Positions 43,939 to 55,496 of a stretch of DNA of 55,496 nucleotides are shown in pieces. The notes under the pieces were generated by a model. It made no database searches. It worked only from the letters and a program-made list of their open reading frames with translations, and was not told the DNA's origin. The stretch lies in assembly GCF_000406105.1 (NCBI RefSeq), contig NZ_CM001974.1, positions 325,453 to 380,948 of the forward strand, read 5' to 3'. Numbering within the stretch: position 1 is the stretch's first letter; each line of letters begins with the position of its first letter. The DNA comes from Dickeya chrysanthemi NCPPB 402 (lineage in GTDB: Bacteria > Pseudomonadota > Gammaproteobacteria > Enterobacterales > Enterobacteriaceae). The position numbers and the translations under genes are program-made.

Positions 43939-44829
43939 ATGATGAAGAAGACTGCCTACGCACTGGCTTTAGCTCTGGGAATGGTCACCGGCGTCGGCTA
44001 TGCCGCCGAGAGTATTCCGGCCCAAAAGGTGGATCAGGCGCTGCACGACCGTTTGCCGGACGATATCAAGAAAGCCGGGAAAATCGTTGCCGTCAATAAC
44101 GGCTCCTTCCCCCCGTACGAGATTGTTAAAAGCCCGACCGAGATGGATGGCGCCAGTGCCGATCTGGCCGAAGCGCTGGGGCAATTGCTGGGCGTCAAGA
44201 TTGAACATGCCACGGTGAGCGGCCTGTCCGGGGTACTGTCGGGCATCAAGTCCGGCCGGTATCAGATGGCGATTGGCCCGGTGGGGGATTACCCCGATCG
44301 CCAGAAAGATAATGACTTCATCGATTACGCGCAAGAGTTCGTGGTATTTGCTGTACAGAAAGGCAATCCACAAAATATCAATGGGTTGGATGATACCTGC
44401 GGCAAGAATATTGCGGTGATGGCCGGCGGTTCCGCTGAGCAGGTTATCCGCAAGCAGTCTCAGGTCTGCACCGATGCCGGTAAACCTGCGGTCACCGTGC
44501 AATCGTTTACGGATCAGCCTTCGTCTATTTTGGCCGTGCGTTCCAAGCGTTCCGACGCCTTTTTCTCTTCCCAGGCTCCGCTGGTGTATTTCGTGGGGCA
44601 GGCCAACGGTCAGCTTGAGTTGACTGCCGTCGGCAAGAAGAATGGTTTCGGCGATATTTTCCAGGGGTCGGTGGTGCCGAAGGATTCGCAACTGGGCAAA
44701 GTGGTGCTGGACGCCTATAAGGAACTGTTCAAGAACGGGACTTACGCCGCCATCATGAAAAAGTGGAAGCTGGACAATAACACTATCGCTGAACCGGGAG
44801 TGAACCTGGCGAAGGGGGCGGCGAAATGA
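43939..44829 (+). CDS. Polar amino acid ABC transporter, substrate-binding protein
   Basis: 296 residues. Signal peptide 1-22 (YALALALGMVTGVGYA), then a family 3 solute-binding fold: GKIVAVNNGSFPPYEIV, MDGASADLAEALGQLLGVKI, DNDFIDYAQEFVVFAVQKGN. The expected ligand is an amino acid or close analogue; exact identity unknown. It overlaps the permease gene by four bases. Confidence 0.88.
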   Translation: MMKKTAYALALALGMVTGVGYAAESIPAQKVDQALHDRLPDDIKKAGKIVAVNNGSFPPYEIVKSPTEMDGASADLAEALGQLLGVKIEHATVSGLSGVLSGIKSGRYQMAIGPVGDYPDRQKDNDFIDYAQEFVVFAVQKGNPQNINGLDDTCGKNIAVMAGGSAEQVIRKQSQVCTDAGKPAVTVQSFTDQPSSILAVRSKRSDAFFSSQAPLVYFVGQANGQLELTAVGKKNGFGDIFQGSVVPKDSQLGKVVLDAYKELFKNGTYAAIMKKWKLDNNTIAEPGVNLAKGAAK

Positions 44830-45806
44830 ACAACGACGCCACGGATTCTCGAACCAGTGAAAATGCTGATGTAAAGGCGCGTGACGTGGCATTTGCCCGC
44901 AGCACGCCACGTTATGGGCGCCTGGTTTCCTGGATTGTGGTCTTGCTGATCGCTGCCAAGTTTTTCTGGTTGGTGGCGACCAACCCCAATTTTGAGTGGA
45001 AAGTGGTGGTGCTGTGGTTTACCGAAGGCTCGGTCATGAAAGGGCTGGAGGTCACGCTGGGGCTGACGGTTATCGCCATGCTGCTCGGCGTCGCGCTGGG
45101 GCTGCTGTTGGCGATTGCCCGCCTGTCGGACAATCGCTTGCTGAGCGGGCTGTCCGGTTTATACATCTGGTTTTTCCGGGGGACGCCGCTGCTGGTGCAA
45201 CTGATTTTCTGGTACAACCTATCCACGTTGTTTCCGACCATTTCGCTGGCGATTCCGCTTACCGGGCCGACGCTGGCCGAGTGGAAGACCAACGATCTGA
45301 TTACGCCGCTGACCGCCGCTATCGCTGGTCTGGCGTTGAATGAAGCTGCCTATATGGCGGAGATTATCCGCGCCGGGCTACTGTCGGTGGACCAGGGGCA
45401 GATAGAAACCACGCAGGCGTTCGGTATGAGCCGTGGGCGGGCGCTGCGCCGCATTATTATTCCTCAGGCCATGCGCGCCATTATTCCGCCGACCGGCAAC
45501 CAGCTAATCAGTATGATCAAGGCCACGTCGCTGGTGAGCGTGATTGCTATGAGTGATCTGTTGTACTCAGTGCAGGCCATCTATAACCGGACCTTCGAAA
45601 TTATCCCGATGCTGATGGTGGCGGTGATCTGGTATCTGCTGATTACCTCGATACTGAACGTCGGCCAGTCGGCTGTTGAACGTTATTACGCCCGCGGTTC
45701 GCGCCGCACGGTTTCGGTCGGCAAGCGCCGACCGGCGCAGAGCGAGGAACCGGCGCGTACATCTGCCACCGTCGGGCAGCCCTGGATGAAGAAGGAGGAG
45801 GCATGA
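44826..45806 (+). CDS. Polar amino acid ABC transporter, permease
   Basis: 326 residues of the HisM/GltK type. A charged N-terminal extension, about five to six spans, and the EAA loop [26 protein letters not shown] that contacts the ATPase. A single permease gene implies a homodimer. The C-terminal tail is charged and probably cytoplasmic. ATGA overlaps join it to both neighbours. Confidence 0.9.
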   Translation: MNNDATDSRTSENADVKARDVAFARSTPRYGRLVSWIVVLLIAAKFFWLVATNPNFEWKVVVLWFTEGSVMKGLEVTLGLTVIAMLLGVALGLLLAIARLSDNRLLSGLSGLYIWFFRGTPLLVQLIFWYNLSTLFPTISLAIPLTGPTLAEWKTNDLITPLTAAIAGLALNEAAYMAEIIRAGLLSVDQGQIETTQAFGMSRGRALRRIIIPQAMRAIIPPTGNQLISMIKATSLVSVIAMSDLLYSVQAIYNRTFEIIPMLMVAVIWYLLITSILNVGQSAVERYYARGSRRTVSVGKRRPAQSEEPARTSATVGQPWMKKEEA

Positions 45807-46573
45807 ACGACATGACGCCGCTGGTACGTGCCCGCAATGTCCAGAAAAGCTATGGCGATAATGAAGTCCTGAAGGGGATCGACCTGAATGTTTATCCAGG
45901 CGAAGTGGTGGTGATTCTGGGGCCTTCCGGTTCGGGAAAATCGACTTTTTTGCGTTGTATCAACCACCTGGAGGATATGGATGCCGGTTCGATCATGGTG
46001 GGGAAGGAGCAGATTGGCTACGAACTGAAGCACGGCCGTTTACATCGTCTGTCGCCCCGCTGCATCGCGCGGCAGCGCCAGGAGATCGGCATGGTGTTTC
46101 AGCAGTTCAATCTGTATCCCCATATGACGGTGTTGCAGAATATTATCGAAGCGCCGATCGGTGTGCACAAACAGCCCAAAGAGGAAGCGATTCGCTATGC
46201 AAAAGAGTTGCTGGCCACGGTCGGGTTGAGCGATAAGGCCGACGCCTGGCCGCGCCATTTATCCGGCGGGCAGCAGCAACGGGTGGCGATCGCCCGTGCG
46301 CTGGCGATCAAACCGCGGTTGATGCTGTTCGACGAGCCCACTTCGGCGCTTGATCCGGAACTGGTGGGGGAGGTATTGGCCACCATGCGTACCTTGGCGG
46401 AACAAGGCCTGACGATGATCGTCGTTACCCACGAAATAGGTTTCGCCCGTGAAGCGGCCGACCGGGTGGTGTTTATGGATGGCGGCGTGGTGGTGGAGCA
46501 GGGCAGCGCCGAGGAGGTGTTAGGTAATCCTCGCCATCCACGGACCCAGGCGTTCCTCAGCCGTTTTATCTGA
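45803..46573 (+). CDS. Polar amino acid ABC transporter, ATPase
   Basis: 256 residues, GlnQ/HisP type: Walker [14 protein letters not shown], signature [16 protein letters not shown], Walker [16 protein letters not shown] and switch [16 protein letters not shown]. It powers uptake through the permease encoded upstream and is the last gene of the cluster. Confidence 0.93.
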   Translation: MNDMTPLVRARNVQKSYGDNEVLKGIDLNVYPGEVVVILGPSGSGKSTFLRCINHLEDMDAGSIMVGKEQIGYELKHGRLHRLSPRCIARQRQEIGMVFQQFNLYPHMTVLQNIIEAPIGVHKQPKEEAIRYAKELLATVGLSDKADAWPRHLSGGQQQRVAIARALAIKPRLMLFDEPTSALDPELVGEVLATMRTLAEQGLTMIVVTHEIGFAREAADRVVFMDGGVVVEQGSAEEVLGNPRHPRTQAFLSRFI

Positions 46574-46633
46574 ACCGGCATAGCGGTTGACTCTGGTTAT
46601 CCGCTTCCGGCCCGTGGATGGTGGTGGTCGCAA

Positions 46634-46659
46634 CGAAACCCGTGGGTCGGGCGTTTTTT
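46634..46659 (+). terminator. Possible terminator of the ABC cluster
   Basis: A short CCCG/CGGG stem followed by CGTTTTTT, about 65 nt after the ATPase stop. A larger GC-rich inverted repeat (GCCGCGCCC/GGGGCGCGGC, about 46671-46700) follows and may belong to the convergent pmrB. Confidence 0.42.
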
Positions 46660-46723
46660 AGCGTAAGCAGGGCCGCGCCCGCCGTGTTGTGGGGCGCGGC
46701 TTGTTGTGGGGCACGGCTTAGTA

Positions 46724-47821
46724 TCAGATATGCCTTCGCAGCACTACGCGGGCCTGAGTACCGGTACGATCGCGCCGGTTTTCCAGAAAGAACTCGCCGT
46801 GGTGCAACTGCACGATGCGGGTTACGATGCTCAGCCCGAGTCCGATGCCGCCATAGCGCGTGTCCAGACGCACAAACGCTTTGGTCAATTCCCCCACCTG
46901 AGATTCGTTGATGCCCACGCCCTCGTCTGCAACGATCAATTCACAACCGCCGTCAGGGAAATCGGTGACTTTGATGCTAATCGTGCTGTGTTCCGGGCTG
47001 TATCGGTAGGCATTCTCTACCAGATTGCGCACCAGCAACTGTAGTAGTGTGGCATTACCGGGGACGTTGCCGTCCTGAAAATCTGACTGCCAGTCGAGCC
47101 GTTGGTGACGAGTGGCCGCCATTTCCTCCAATTCTTCCTGCTTCGGCGTAATCACATCGTCGACCAATGACACCGACTCGTAGTGGCCGGCGGCAAGTTC
47201 GTTGCCGACACGGGCCAGCAACAGCAACTGTTCAATGGTTTTGGTCAGGTGGTCGACGCGCTTGATTAATGGCTGGCAGTCAATATGGTGCGTTTGTTCA
47301 TGTAATTCCAGGCTGAGCCGGATGCCCGCCAGCGGGGTACGCAACTCATGCGCGACATTCGAGGCGAAAAGCCGATCGCGGCGTAGTGATTCGCTAAAAC
47401 GTATGAATAACTGATTCATGCTGGCGATGACCGCCGCCACTTCGGTCACATCGCTGCGTTGCTGGAGCGGGTCAAGATTTTCCGCCGTGCGGTTGTGCAG
47501 TTCTTCCTGCAGTTTAATGAGCGGACGCGTGATACGGTTAACCGCATGCGTGCATATCACCAGCGACGCGATAATCATCACCAGGCTGGGAAGACTTAAT
47601 GAGGCGATGGCTTCATTAATTTCGAAGTCGATATCATGGCTTAGTGACTTGGCAGTCAACGTCTGCTCTACCAGCAGTTCGATCTGCTCTTTGCTCTCAT
47701 GCCAAAGCCAAATTACGCTGATCAACTGGCAGGCTAAAAGGATGCAGCCTAACGTCAGGATAAGCCGGGTACGAATGCTTGCCGTGTGCTCGAATGGGGC
47801 GGAATGAGGGATATGACTCAT
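46724..47821 (-). CDS. pmrB: Sensor histidine kinase PmrB (BasS)
   Basis: 365 residues, two membrane helices (about 17-38 and 78-98) around a short periplasmic loop, a HAMP-like segment, the H-box [15 protein letters not shown]-box [14 protein letters not shown] and G-boxes DEGVGI and [10 protein letters not shown]. Size and operon fit PmrB, the Fe3+/Al3+ and mild-acid sensor that phosphorylates PmrA. The periplasmic loop shows no ExxE iron motif as clear as in Salmonella. It overlaps pmrA by ATGA. Confidence 0.87.
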   Translation of the reverse strand: MSHIPHSAPFEHTASIRTRLILTLGCILLACQLISVIWLWHESKEQIELLVEQTLTAKSLSHDIDFEINEAIASLSLPSLVMIIASLVICTHAVNRITRPLIKLQEELHNRTAENLDPLQQRSDVTEVAAVIASMNQLFIRFSESLRRDRLFASNVAHELRTPLAGIRLSLELHEQTHHIDCQPLIKRVDHLTKTIEQLLLLARVGNELAAGHYESVSLVDDVITPKQEELEEMAATRHQRLDWQSDFQDGNVPGNATLLQLLVRNLVENAYRYSPEHSTISIKVTDFPDGGCELIVADEGVGINESQVGELTKAFVRLDTRYGGIGLGLSIVTRIVQLHHGEFFLENRRDRTGTQARVVLRRHI

Positions 47822-48516
47822 GGCTGCTCCTCCCTGGATTGTTCGTCTTTGGATTGGTCGTCCTTGGTCAGCAGGTAACCGAAACCACGCAGCGTTTTAA
47901 TGCGATTCTTGCCGATCTTTTGCCGCAGGTTGTGGATGTGTACTTCCAGCGAATTCGACGACGGGTCATCGTCCCAGCTGTAAAGATCCTGATGCAATAC
48001 TTCGCGGTGTACCTGCGAACCGGCCTTGAGGATAAGGCGGGACAGAATGGCGAACTCCTTCGGCGTCAGTACGATCGGTTTGTCGTCCAGCATGACCTGC
48101 TGATTGTTGAGATCGAGCGTGATGTTGTCTACCCGGATCCAACTGTCGCTGGAGCCCTGATGGCGGCGGATCAGCGCACGAACCCGCGCCTGAAACTCGC
48201 TCAGCGCAAAGGGTTTGATCATGTAATCGTCTGCGCCGATGTCCAGCCCGGTTACGCGGTCGTCCACCGTATCCCGCGCAGTGAGGATCAACACCGGTTG
48301 CTGGTAATGGTTTCGGCGCCAACGGCCGAGCAAGGTGAGGCCGTCTTCGTCCGGTAAGCCTAAATCCAGTACGACCAGGCTGTAGTGGGCGCTGGCAATC
48401 AGGGCATCTGCTTCTTTGGCCGTGGACGCGCAATCGCAGACATAACCCTCGTTGCGCATCGCCTGCAATAATCCTTCCTGTAACAACGCATCATCTTCAA
48501 CAATCAAGAGTTTCAT
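47818..48516 (-). CDS. pmrA: Response regulator PmrA (BasR)
   Basis: 232 residues, OmpR/PhoB family: receiver domain [15 protein letters not shown] with phospho-Asp in [14 protein letters not shown], Lys in [10 protein letters not shown], then a winged HTH ([33 protein letters not shown]). Start 48516 overlaps the eptA stop. It controls lipid A modification genes; a PmrA box stands before the operon. Confidence 0.9.
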   Translation of the reverse strand: MKLLIVEDDALLQEGLLQAMRNEGYVCDCASTAKEADALIASAHYSLVVLDLGLPDEDGLTLLGRWRRNHYQQPVLILTARDTVDDRVTGLDIGADDYMIKPFALSEFQARVRALIRRHQGSSDSWIRVDNITLDLNNQQVMLDDKPIVLTPKEFAILSRLILKAGSQVHREVLHQDLYSWDDDPSSNSLEVHIHNLRQKIGKNRIKTLRGFGYLLTKDDQSKDEQSREEQP

Positions 48517-50156
48517 CAAGTGCCCCGACACGGTTGAAGAATATCAAGCGGCGCCTGATATTCTTTTGTCGCAATGTTAAACATGCCCAGAACGGTATGG
48601 AAAAGATTGTCCTGAGAAAAACGCTGCTGGTCGGCTTGTTTGCGCATGCAACTGTCATTGATGGCAAACAGTTGCTGGTAGCCGCCGGAAAACCACATCA
48701 GCATCGGGATATGAGTTTGTTGTGTGGGCGCGACGGCATACGGCATGCTGTGCAGGTAAATCCCGTCTTCGCCCAGTGATTCGCCATGGTCGGAGAGGTA
48801 AACCAAAGCGGTGTTAAATTTATCCTGATGCTCTTTCAAGACATTAATCGCCTTATCAACAATATAGTCTACGTAGAGAATCGTATTATCGTAAGTATTG
48901 ATTAATGATTCTTGCGAGCACGTCTGGATCTGATTGGTATCGCAGGTCGGGGTGAATTTTCTAAACGCCTCCGGGTAGCGCTGATAATAGGCTGGACCGT
49001 GGCTGCCCATGGTATGCAGTACGATGATGCCATCATTGTTCAACTGGTTGATATAGTCATCCACACCCTGGAACAGCGCTTCATCATGACACTCGCCGCC
49101 AATACACAGCCCGGGGAGGTTCAGGGTCGTCACGTCCTGAGTCGGCACGCGGTTGCAGACGTCTTTGCAGCCGCCGTCGTTATCTTGCCAGCGAACGCTG
49201 ACGCCGGCGCGCTGCAGAATATCCAGCAATCCTTCCTGATGAGCGGCCAACTGATCGTCATAGCCGGTACGCGGCATACCGGAAAACATACAGGGAACCG
49301 AAACGCCGGTGGCGGTGCCGCAAGACGACGTCTGTTTGAAATAGATAACGTTGTCGTTGGTCAGGCGCGGGTTATTGGGTTTGCTGTAGCCGCCGAGGGC
49401 AAAATTCTCGGCGCGGGAGGTTTCTCCCACCACCAGAATCACCAGATTCTTTTTGCCATCGCTGGCTGACGGTGAATTTTTATGCGCATCCAACCCGATT
49501 TGTACCAACGGCAAATTCGCCTGAGCGTGATGACGATAATACGAGATGCCTGCGAGAATAATATTGCTGGGCGTTAGCGACTTCACCAGTTCTTTGTTAT
49601 TTCGCATCAGCGAGGCGTAATCTTTATAGAAAAACGTGGCGACCAGCAGAATGGCGACAATCGACATCATGATGCTGAAGAAGCGGGAGCCAACCGCTAT
49701 CCAGCTTAGCGGCGTCGGCCGGATCTTAATCCACAACGCGCCAATCGCTGGAACGATGCCCAGCAGCGTCAGCCATAACAGATATTGCGGCGTCACCAGC
49801 GCCATGGATTCCGCCATGTTGGTTTCGAACACGTTTTGCATCATGGTGCGGTCAATAATGATGCCGTAATTAATCATGAAATACTGTACTGCCGCGCCGC
49901 CGATGAGCAGCAGAGCGACCACTCCCTGACGCAACCAGCGGATAACCAGTAGTGTGAACAGGATATTCAGTACGGCGAAAATAACGATAGGCATGGTGGC
50001 GAGAAATAACCCGTCCCGCCAGGATTCGACCGCGACCAGGTGTGAGACCTGACGATAATAGGCGATATTCTGTATCAGAGTGATGAACGCGGCGAATACC
50101 AGATTATAAGTAAAACAGCTCCAGGTCGGGCGGGAGATAAGGGGAATTTTGAACAT
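48516..50156 (-). CDS. eptA: Lipid A phosphoethanolamine transferase EptA (PmrC)
   Basis: A 546-residue inner-membrane enzyme that moves phosphoethanolamine onto lipid A phosphates, giving resistance to cationic peptides. About five N-terminal spans (to residue 190), then a periplasmic alkaline-phosphatase-type domain with the nucleophile in VVGETSRAENFALGGYS, several disulfide cysteines, and metal ligands in HTMGSHGPAYY and YLSDHGESLGEDG. I start at MFKIPLISRPTWSCF, matching E. coli size. First gene of eptA-pmrA-pmrB. Confidence 0.94.
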   Translation of the reverse strand: MFKIPLISRPTWSCFTYNLVFAAFITLIQNIAYYRQVSHLVAVESWRDGLFLATMPIVIFAVLNILFTLLVIRWLRQGVVALLLIGGAAVQYFMINYGIIIDRTMMQNVFETNMAESMALVTPQYLLWLTLLGIVPAIGALWIKIRPTPLSWIAVGSRFFSIMMSIVAILLVATFFYKDYASLMRNNKELVKSLTPSNIILAGISYYRHHAQANLPLVQIGLDAHKNSPSASDGKKNLVILVVGETSRAENFALGGYSKPNNPRLTNDNVIYFKQTSSCGTATGVSVPCMFSGMPRTGYDDQLAAHQEGLLDILQRAGVSVRWQDNDGGCKDVCNRVPTQDVTTLNLPGLCIGGECHDEALFQGVDDYINQLNNDGIIVLHTMGSHGPAYYQRYPEAFRKFTPTCDTNQIQTCSQESLINTYDNTILYVDYIVDKAINVLKEHQDKFNTALVYLSDHGESLGEDGIYLHSMPYAVAPTQQTHIPMLMWFSGGYQQLFAINDSCMRKQADQQRFSQDNLFHTVLGMFNIATKEYQAPLDILQPCRGT

Positions 50157-50212
50157 TGCAGGCAAGCCATCCATGCGGGAAAGTATGATGTGTCGCACTC
50201 TAAACCCCATAA

Positions 50213-50229
50213 ATTAACTCAACCTTAAG
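50213..50229 (-). promoter_or_regulatory. PmrA box upstream of eptA
   Basis: On the minus strand CTTAAG-N5-GTTAAT matches the PmrA box (YTTAAK-N5-YTTAAK) with one mismatch. It lies 57-73 bp before the eptA start, the right place for autoregulated activation of the operon. Confidence 0.8.
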
Positions 50230-50339
50230 AAGGAAAGCATCCAGCCGGTCTCGAAATACAAAGGACGACACAAGGGTTATTTGGTAAACTGACAATCTTG
50301 TCAATACGATGATAAATGACGTTGAGGGTGGTGCCTGCC

Positions 50340-51062
50340 ATGTCTACTTCGCTTGTTAATGGCGAATCCAATGACCTTGATTTGCTGGACCAACGTCCGT
50401 TCATGCAGACGGATTATGAAATCCTGAAATCGTATGAAGCCGTGGTTGATGGCCTGGCGATGCTGATTGGCGATCATTGCGAGATAGTCTTGCACTCGCT
50501 GGACGACCTGAAATGTTCAGCGGTCCGCATCGCCAACGGCGAGCACACCGGACGCAAAATCGGCTCACCCATTACCGATCTGGCATTACGCATGCTACAT
50601 GATATGGCAGGCGAAGACAGCAGTGTTTCCCGAGCGTATTTCACCCGCGCCAAAAGCGGCGTATTGATGAAGTCGGTAACCATTGCCATTCGTAATCGCG
50701 AGCAGCGCGTTATCGGACTCTTGTGTATCAATATGAATCTCGACGTCCCCTTCTCGCAGATCATGCAAACCTTCCTGCCGCCTGAAATCAAGGAAGTGGC
50801 GTCTTCCGTCAACTTTGCCTCGTCGGTGGATGAGCTGGTGGCGCAGACGCTGGAGTTCACTATTGAAGAAGTGAATGCCGATCGCAATGTCTCCAACAAT
50901 GCCAAGAACCGCCAGATAGTGCTTAATCTTTATGAAAAAGGCATCTTTGATATCAAGGATGCCATCAATCAGGTGGCCGATCGGCTGAATATTTCCAAGC
51001 ACACCGTCTATTTATATATCCGCCAGTTTAAAAGCGGCGATTTCAGCGGGCACGATCGTTAA
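50340..51062 (+). CDS. yheO: YheO family PAS-like/HTH regulator
   Basis: 240 residues, collinear with E. coli YheO ([54 protein letters not shown]-terminal [25 protein letters not shown]). The N-domain has a PAS-like sensor character. Its role is not settled; in E. coli it also precedes tusDCB. The stop overlaps the tusD start (TAATG), implying co-translation. Confidence 0.92.
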   Translation: MSTSLVNGESNDLDLLDQRPFMQTDYEILKSYEAVVDGLAMLIGDHCEIVLHSLDDLKCSAVRIANGEHTGRKIGSPITDLALRMLHDMAGEDSSVSRAYFTRAKSGVLMKSVTIAIRNREQRVIGLLCINMNLDVPFSQIMQTFLPPEIKEVASSVNFASSVDELVAQTLEFTIEEVNADRNVSNNAKNRQIVLNLYEKGIFDIKDAINQVADRLNISKHTVYLYIRQFKSGDFSGHDR

Positions 51063-51451
51063 TGCTGAGTTATTGCCTGTTGGTGACCGGCCCCGCCTAC
51101 GGGACACAGCAAGCCAGCAGCGCGTTTCAGTTTGCGCAGGCTTTAGTGGCGCAAGGGCATCGCCTGCAGAGCGTTTTCTTCTACCGTGAAGGGGTGCTGA
51201 ACGCCAATCAGTTCACTGCGCCGGCCAACGACGAGTTTGATCTGGTGCGCGCCTGGCAGCAACTGGCGCAGACGCATCAGGTAGCACTGAACGTGTGTGT
51301 GGCGGCCGCGTTGCGTCGCGGCGTGACGGATGCGCAGCAAGCGGAGCAACTGCATCTGCCGGGGGCGAACCTCCAGCCAGGGTTTACTTTGAGTGGATTA
51401 GGCGAGCTGTCGCAGTCGATACTGCGCTGTGATCGCGTCGTCCAGTTTTAG
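51062..51451 (+). CDS. tusD: Sulfur relay protein TusD
   Basis: 129 residues, DsrE-like fold ([22 protein letters not shown]). The sulfur-carrying cysteine is in [13 protein letters not shown]. As part of the TusBCD complex it receives sulfur from TusA and passes it toward TusE/MnmA for 2-thiouridine at the tRNA wobble base. Confidence 0.95.
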   Translation: MLSYCLLVTGPAYGTQQASSAFQFAQALVAQGHRLQSVFFYREGVLNANQFTAPANDEFDLVRAWQQLAQTHQVALNVCVAAALRRGVTDAQQAEQLHLPGANLQPGFTLSGLGELSQSILRCDRVVQF

Positions 51452-51467
51452 TCGCGGGAAAAATAAG

Positions 51468-51827
51468 ATGAAGCGCGTTGCTTTTGTATTTACCCAGGCG
51501 CCTCATGGCTCGGCCTCTGGCCGGGAAGGGCTGGATGCGCTGCTGGCCATGTCGGCACTGACCGAGGATATCGGGGTTTTCTTTATCTCTGACGGCGTAT
51601 TTCAGCTTCTCCCCAACCAACAACCAGACCTGATTCTGATGCGCAATTATATTGCGACGTTCGGGGTGCTGCCGTTGTACGACATCGAGCGCTGTTATGT
51701 CTGCGAAGCGTCGCTGCGCCAGCGTGGATTGCCTGTGGAAACTTGCTGGGTACTGGATGTAGAGCCGCTGGCGGCCGATGCGCTGCGCACAATGCTCAAT
51801 ACTTACGATACTGTGCTGACCTTTTGA
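51468..51827 (+). CDS. tusC: Sulfur relay protein TusC
   Basis: 119 residues, DsrF-like subunit ([30 protein letters not shown]). Structural partner of TusB and TusD. The start follows GCGGGAAAAAT; the longer ORF overlaps tusD and is unsupported. Confidence 0.94.
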   Translation: MKRVAFVFTQAPHGSASGREGLDALLAMSALTEDIGVFFISDGVFQLLPNQQPDLILMRNYIATFGVLPLYDIERCYVCEASLRQRGLPVETCWVLDVEPLAADALRTMLNTYDTVLTF

Positions 51828-51838
51828 CCGGTGACCCT

Positions 51839-52126
51839 ATGCTGCATACTCTGGCGCATTCGCCTTATCATACCGACCTGGATGCGTTGCTGCGTAATAT
51901 CGGCGAGGGCGACGTCATTTTATTATTACAGGATGGCGTGATTGCTGCGTTGAGCGGTGCCTCCATCAACGAACGCATACTGACTTCCGGCGTGCCGGTT
52001 TATGCCTTGCAAGAGGATGTTGCGGCGCGGGGGCTGGCTGACCAAATTTCCACCACAATTGTATTGATTGGCTATACTGAATTTGTGCAATTAACTGCCC
52101 TGCATTCCCGGCAACTGGCTTGGTAA
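51839..52126 (+). CDS. tusB: Sulfur relay protein TusB
   Basis: 95 residues, DsrH-like (MLHTLAHSPYHTDLDALLRNI; GDVILLLQDGVIAALSG). It completes the TusBCD hexamer. Start 51839, 11 bases after the tusC stop. The str promoter lies just downstream. Confidence 0.93.
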   Translation: MLHTLAHSPYHTDLDALLRNIGEGDVILLLQDGVIAALSGASINERILTSGVPVYALQEDVAARGLADQISTTIVLIGYTEFVQLTALHSRQLAW

Positions 52127-52147
52127 TTTCGCCTTTTTGTATATTTC

Positions 52148-52176
52148 TTGACTCCTTACCCGGCCAGCCCTAAAAT
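52148..52176 (+). promoter_or_regulatory. Promoter of the str operon (rpsL-rpsG-fusA)
   Basis: TTGACT, a 17-bp spacer and TAAAAT form a near-consensus sigma-70 promoter about 80 bp before rpsL, followed by a C/T-rich start region, as expected for a growth-rate-controlled ribosomal operon. Confidence 0.9.
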
Positions 52177-52258
52177 TCTGCGTCCTCATACTTTGCCTCT
52201 GTGTTGGTATGGGGTGATTTATTACGTGTTTACGAAGCAAAAACCAGGAGCTTTTTGA

Positions 52259-53200
<942 letters not shown>

Positions 53201-53220
53201 TCCCTGCGTAGACGTTAATA

Positions 53221-53258
53221 CCCAGGCGGGCGCCCAACGGCTGACCCGCCCGGGTTTA
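53221..53258 (+). promoter_or_regulatory. Hairpin between rpsG and fusA
   Basis: CCC-A-GGCGGG pairs with CCCGCC-C-GGG around a 14-nt loop and is followed by TTTACTACT. It could act as a partial terminator or mRNA-stability element that sets the fusA level relative to rpsG. Confidence 0.4.
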
Positions 53259-53282
53259 CTACTTTGAACGCCCTAGGAATAG

Positions 53283-55406
<2,124 letters not shown>

Positions 55407-55451
55407 TAAACCTATAGTAAGTCACTTAGGTTTAACAAAACATTGATCCCG

Positions 55452-55475
55452 TGCTCTCTCCATCAGGGGAGAGCA
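55452..55475 (+). promoter_or_regulatory. Hairpin in the fusA-tuf gap
   Basis: TGCTCTCTCC, loop ATCA, GGGGAGAGCA: a 10-bp stem about 45 nt after the fusA stop. It probably tunes read-through into tuf. The window ends 21 bp later. Confidence 0.45.
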
Positions 55476-55496
55476 TTTGAGTAAGGAATATAGCCG

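Overview
This 55.5 kb window is chromosomal DNA of a soft-rot enterobacterium, almost certainly Dickeya (formerly Erwinia chrysanthemi). The evidence is a tandem pelC-pelB-pelZ pectate lyase cluster, a gene for the pentameric ligand-gated channel ELIC, and a backbone in enterobacterial order: ppiA, pabA, argD, crp, yhfA, prkB, yheU, yheS, kefG, kefB, yheV, slyD, slyX, fkpA, yheO, tusDCB, rpsL, rpsG, fusA. No rRNA, tRNA, CRISPR array, transposase or phage integrase was seen.

Region by region. (1) 1-840: ppiA. (2) 1044-16474: about 15 kb of accessory DNA between ppiA and pabA, the slot that holds yhfG-fic in E. coli. It contains three secreted pectate lyases on the minus strand with KdgR and CRP-type control sites. 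Next comes a tightly overlapping four-gene operon: a PLP decarboxylase, ELIC, a two-TM sensor-like membrane protein and an MFS transporter. It is followed by a lone GH19 hydrolase, a complete ERIC element, a PatA/PatG-type subtilase with a 49-residue cationic helical peptide gene right behind it, an XRE regulator broken or slipping at an A9 tract, and a regulator fusing a degenerate NtrC-type AAA+ domain to an AraC DNA-binding domain. (3) 16697-18616: pabA and argD. (4) 18728-25945: the L-ascorbate (ula) regulon as two divergent operons, ulaG-ulaE-ulaR and ulaA(B)-ulaC-ulaF-ulaD, with the PTS IIC and IIB domains fused. (5) 26045-34393: crp to yheV, with yheT reduced to a deletion remnant and a LysE-type exporter beside it. 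(6) 34543-40522: slyD, an inserted locus (ethanolamine-type permease, APH-like kinase, AraC regulator, 18-bp minisatellite), slyX and fkpA. (7) 40657-50156: a MocR regulator divergent from a five-gene ABC transporter/nitrilase cluster, then the eptA-pmrA-pmrB lipid A modification operon behind a PmrA box. (8) 50340-55406: yheO, tusDCB and the str operon with its promoter and a 96-nt S7-type intercistronic region.

Two loci deserve most attention. In the ELIC operon, a decarboxylase that should make an amine sits with an amine-gated channel and an exporter, which suggests a self-contained amine signalling or pH-response circuit. In the subtilase/peptide locus, a protease of the cyanobactin-maturation type is paired with a tiny peptide whose C-terminal half looks like a membrane-active helix, and it sits next to two unusual regulators. 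Apart from the accessory loci the window is ordinary core genome.
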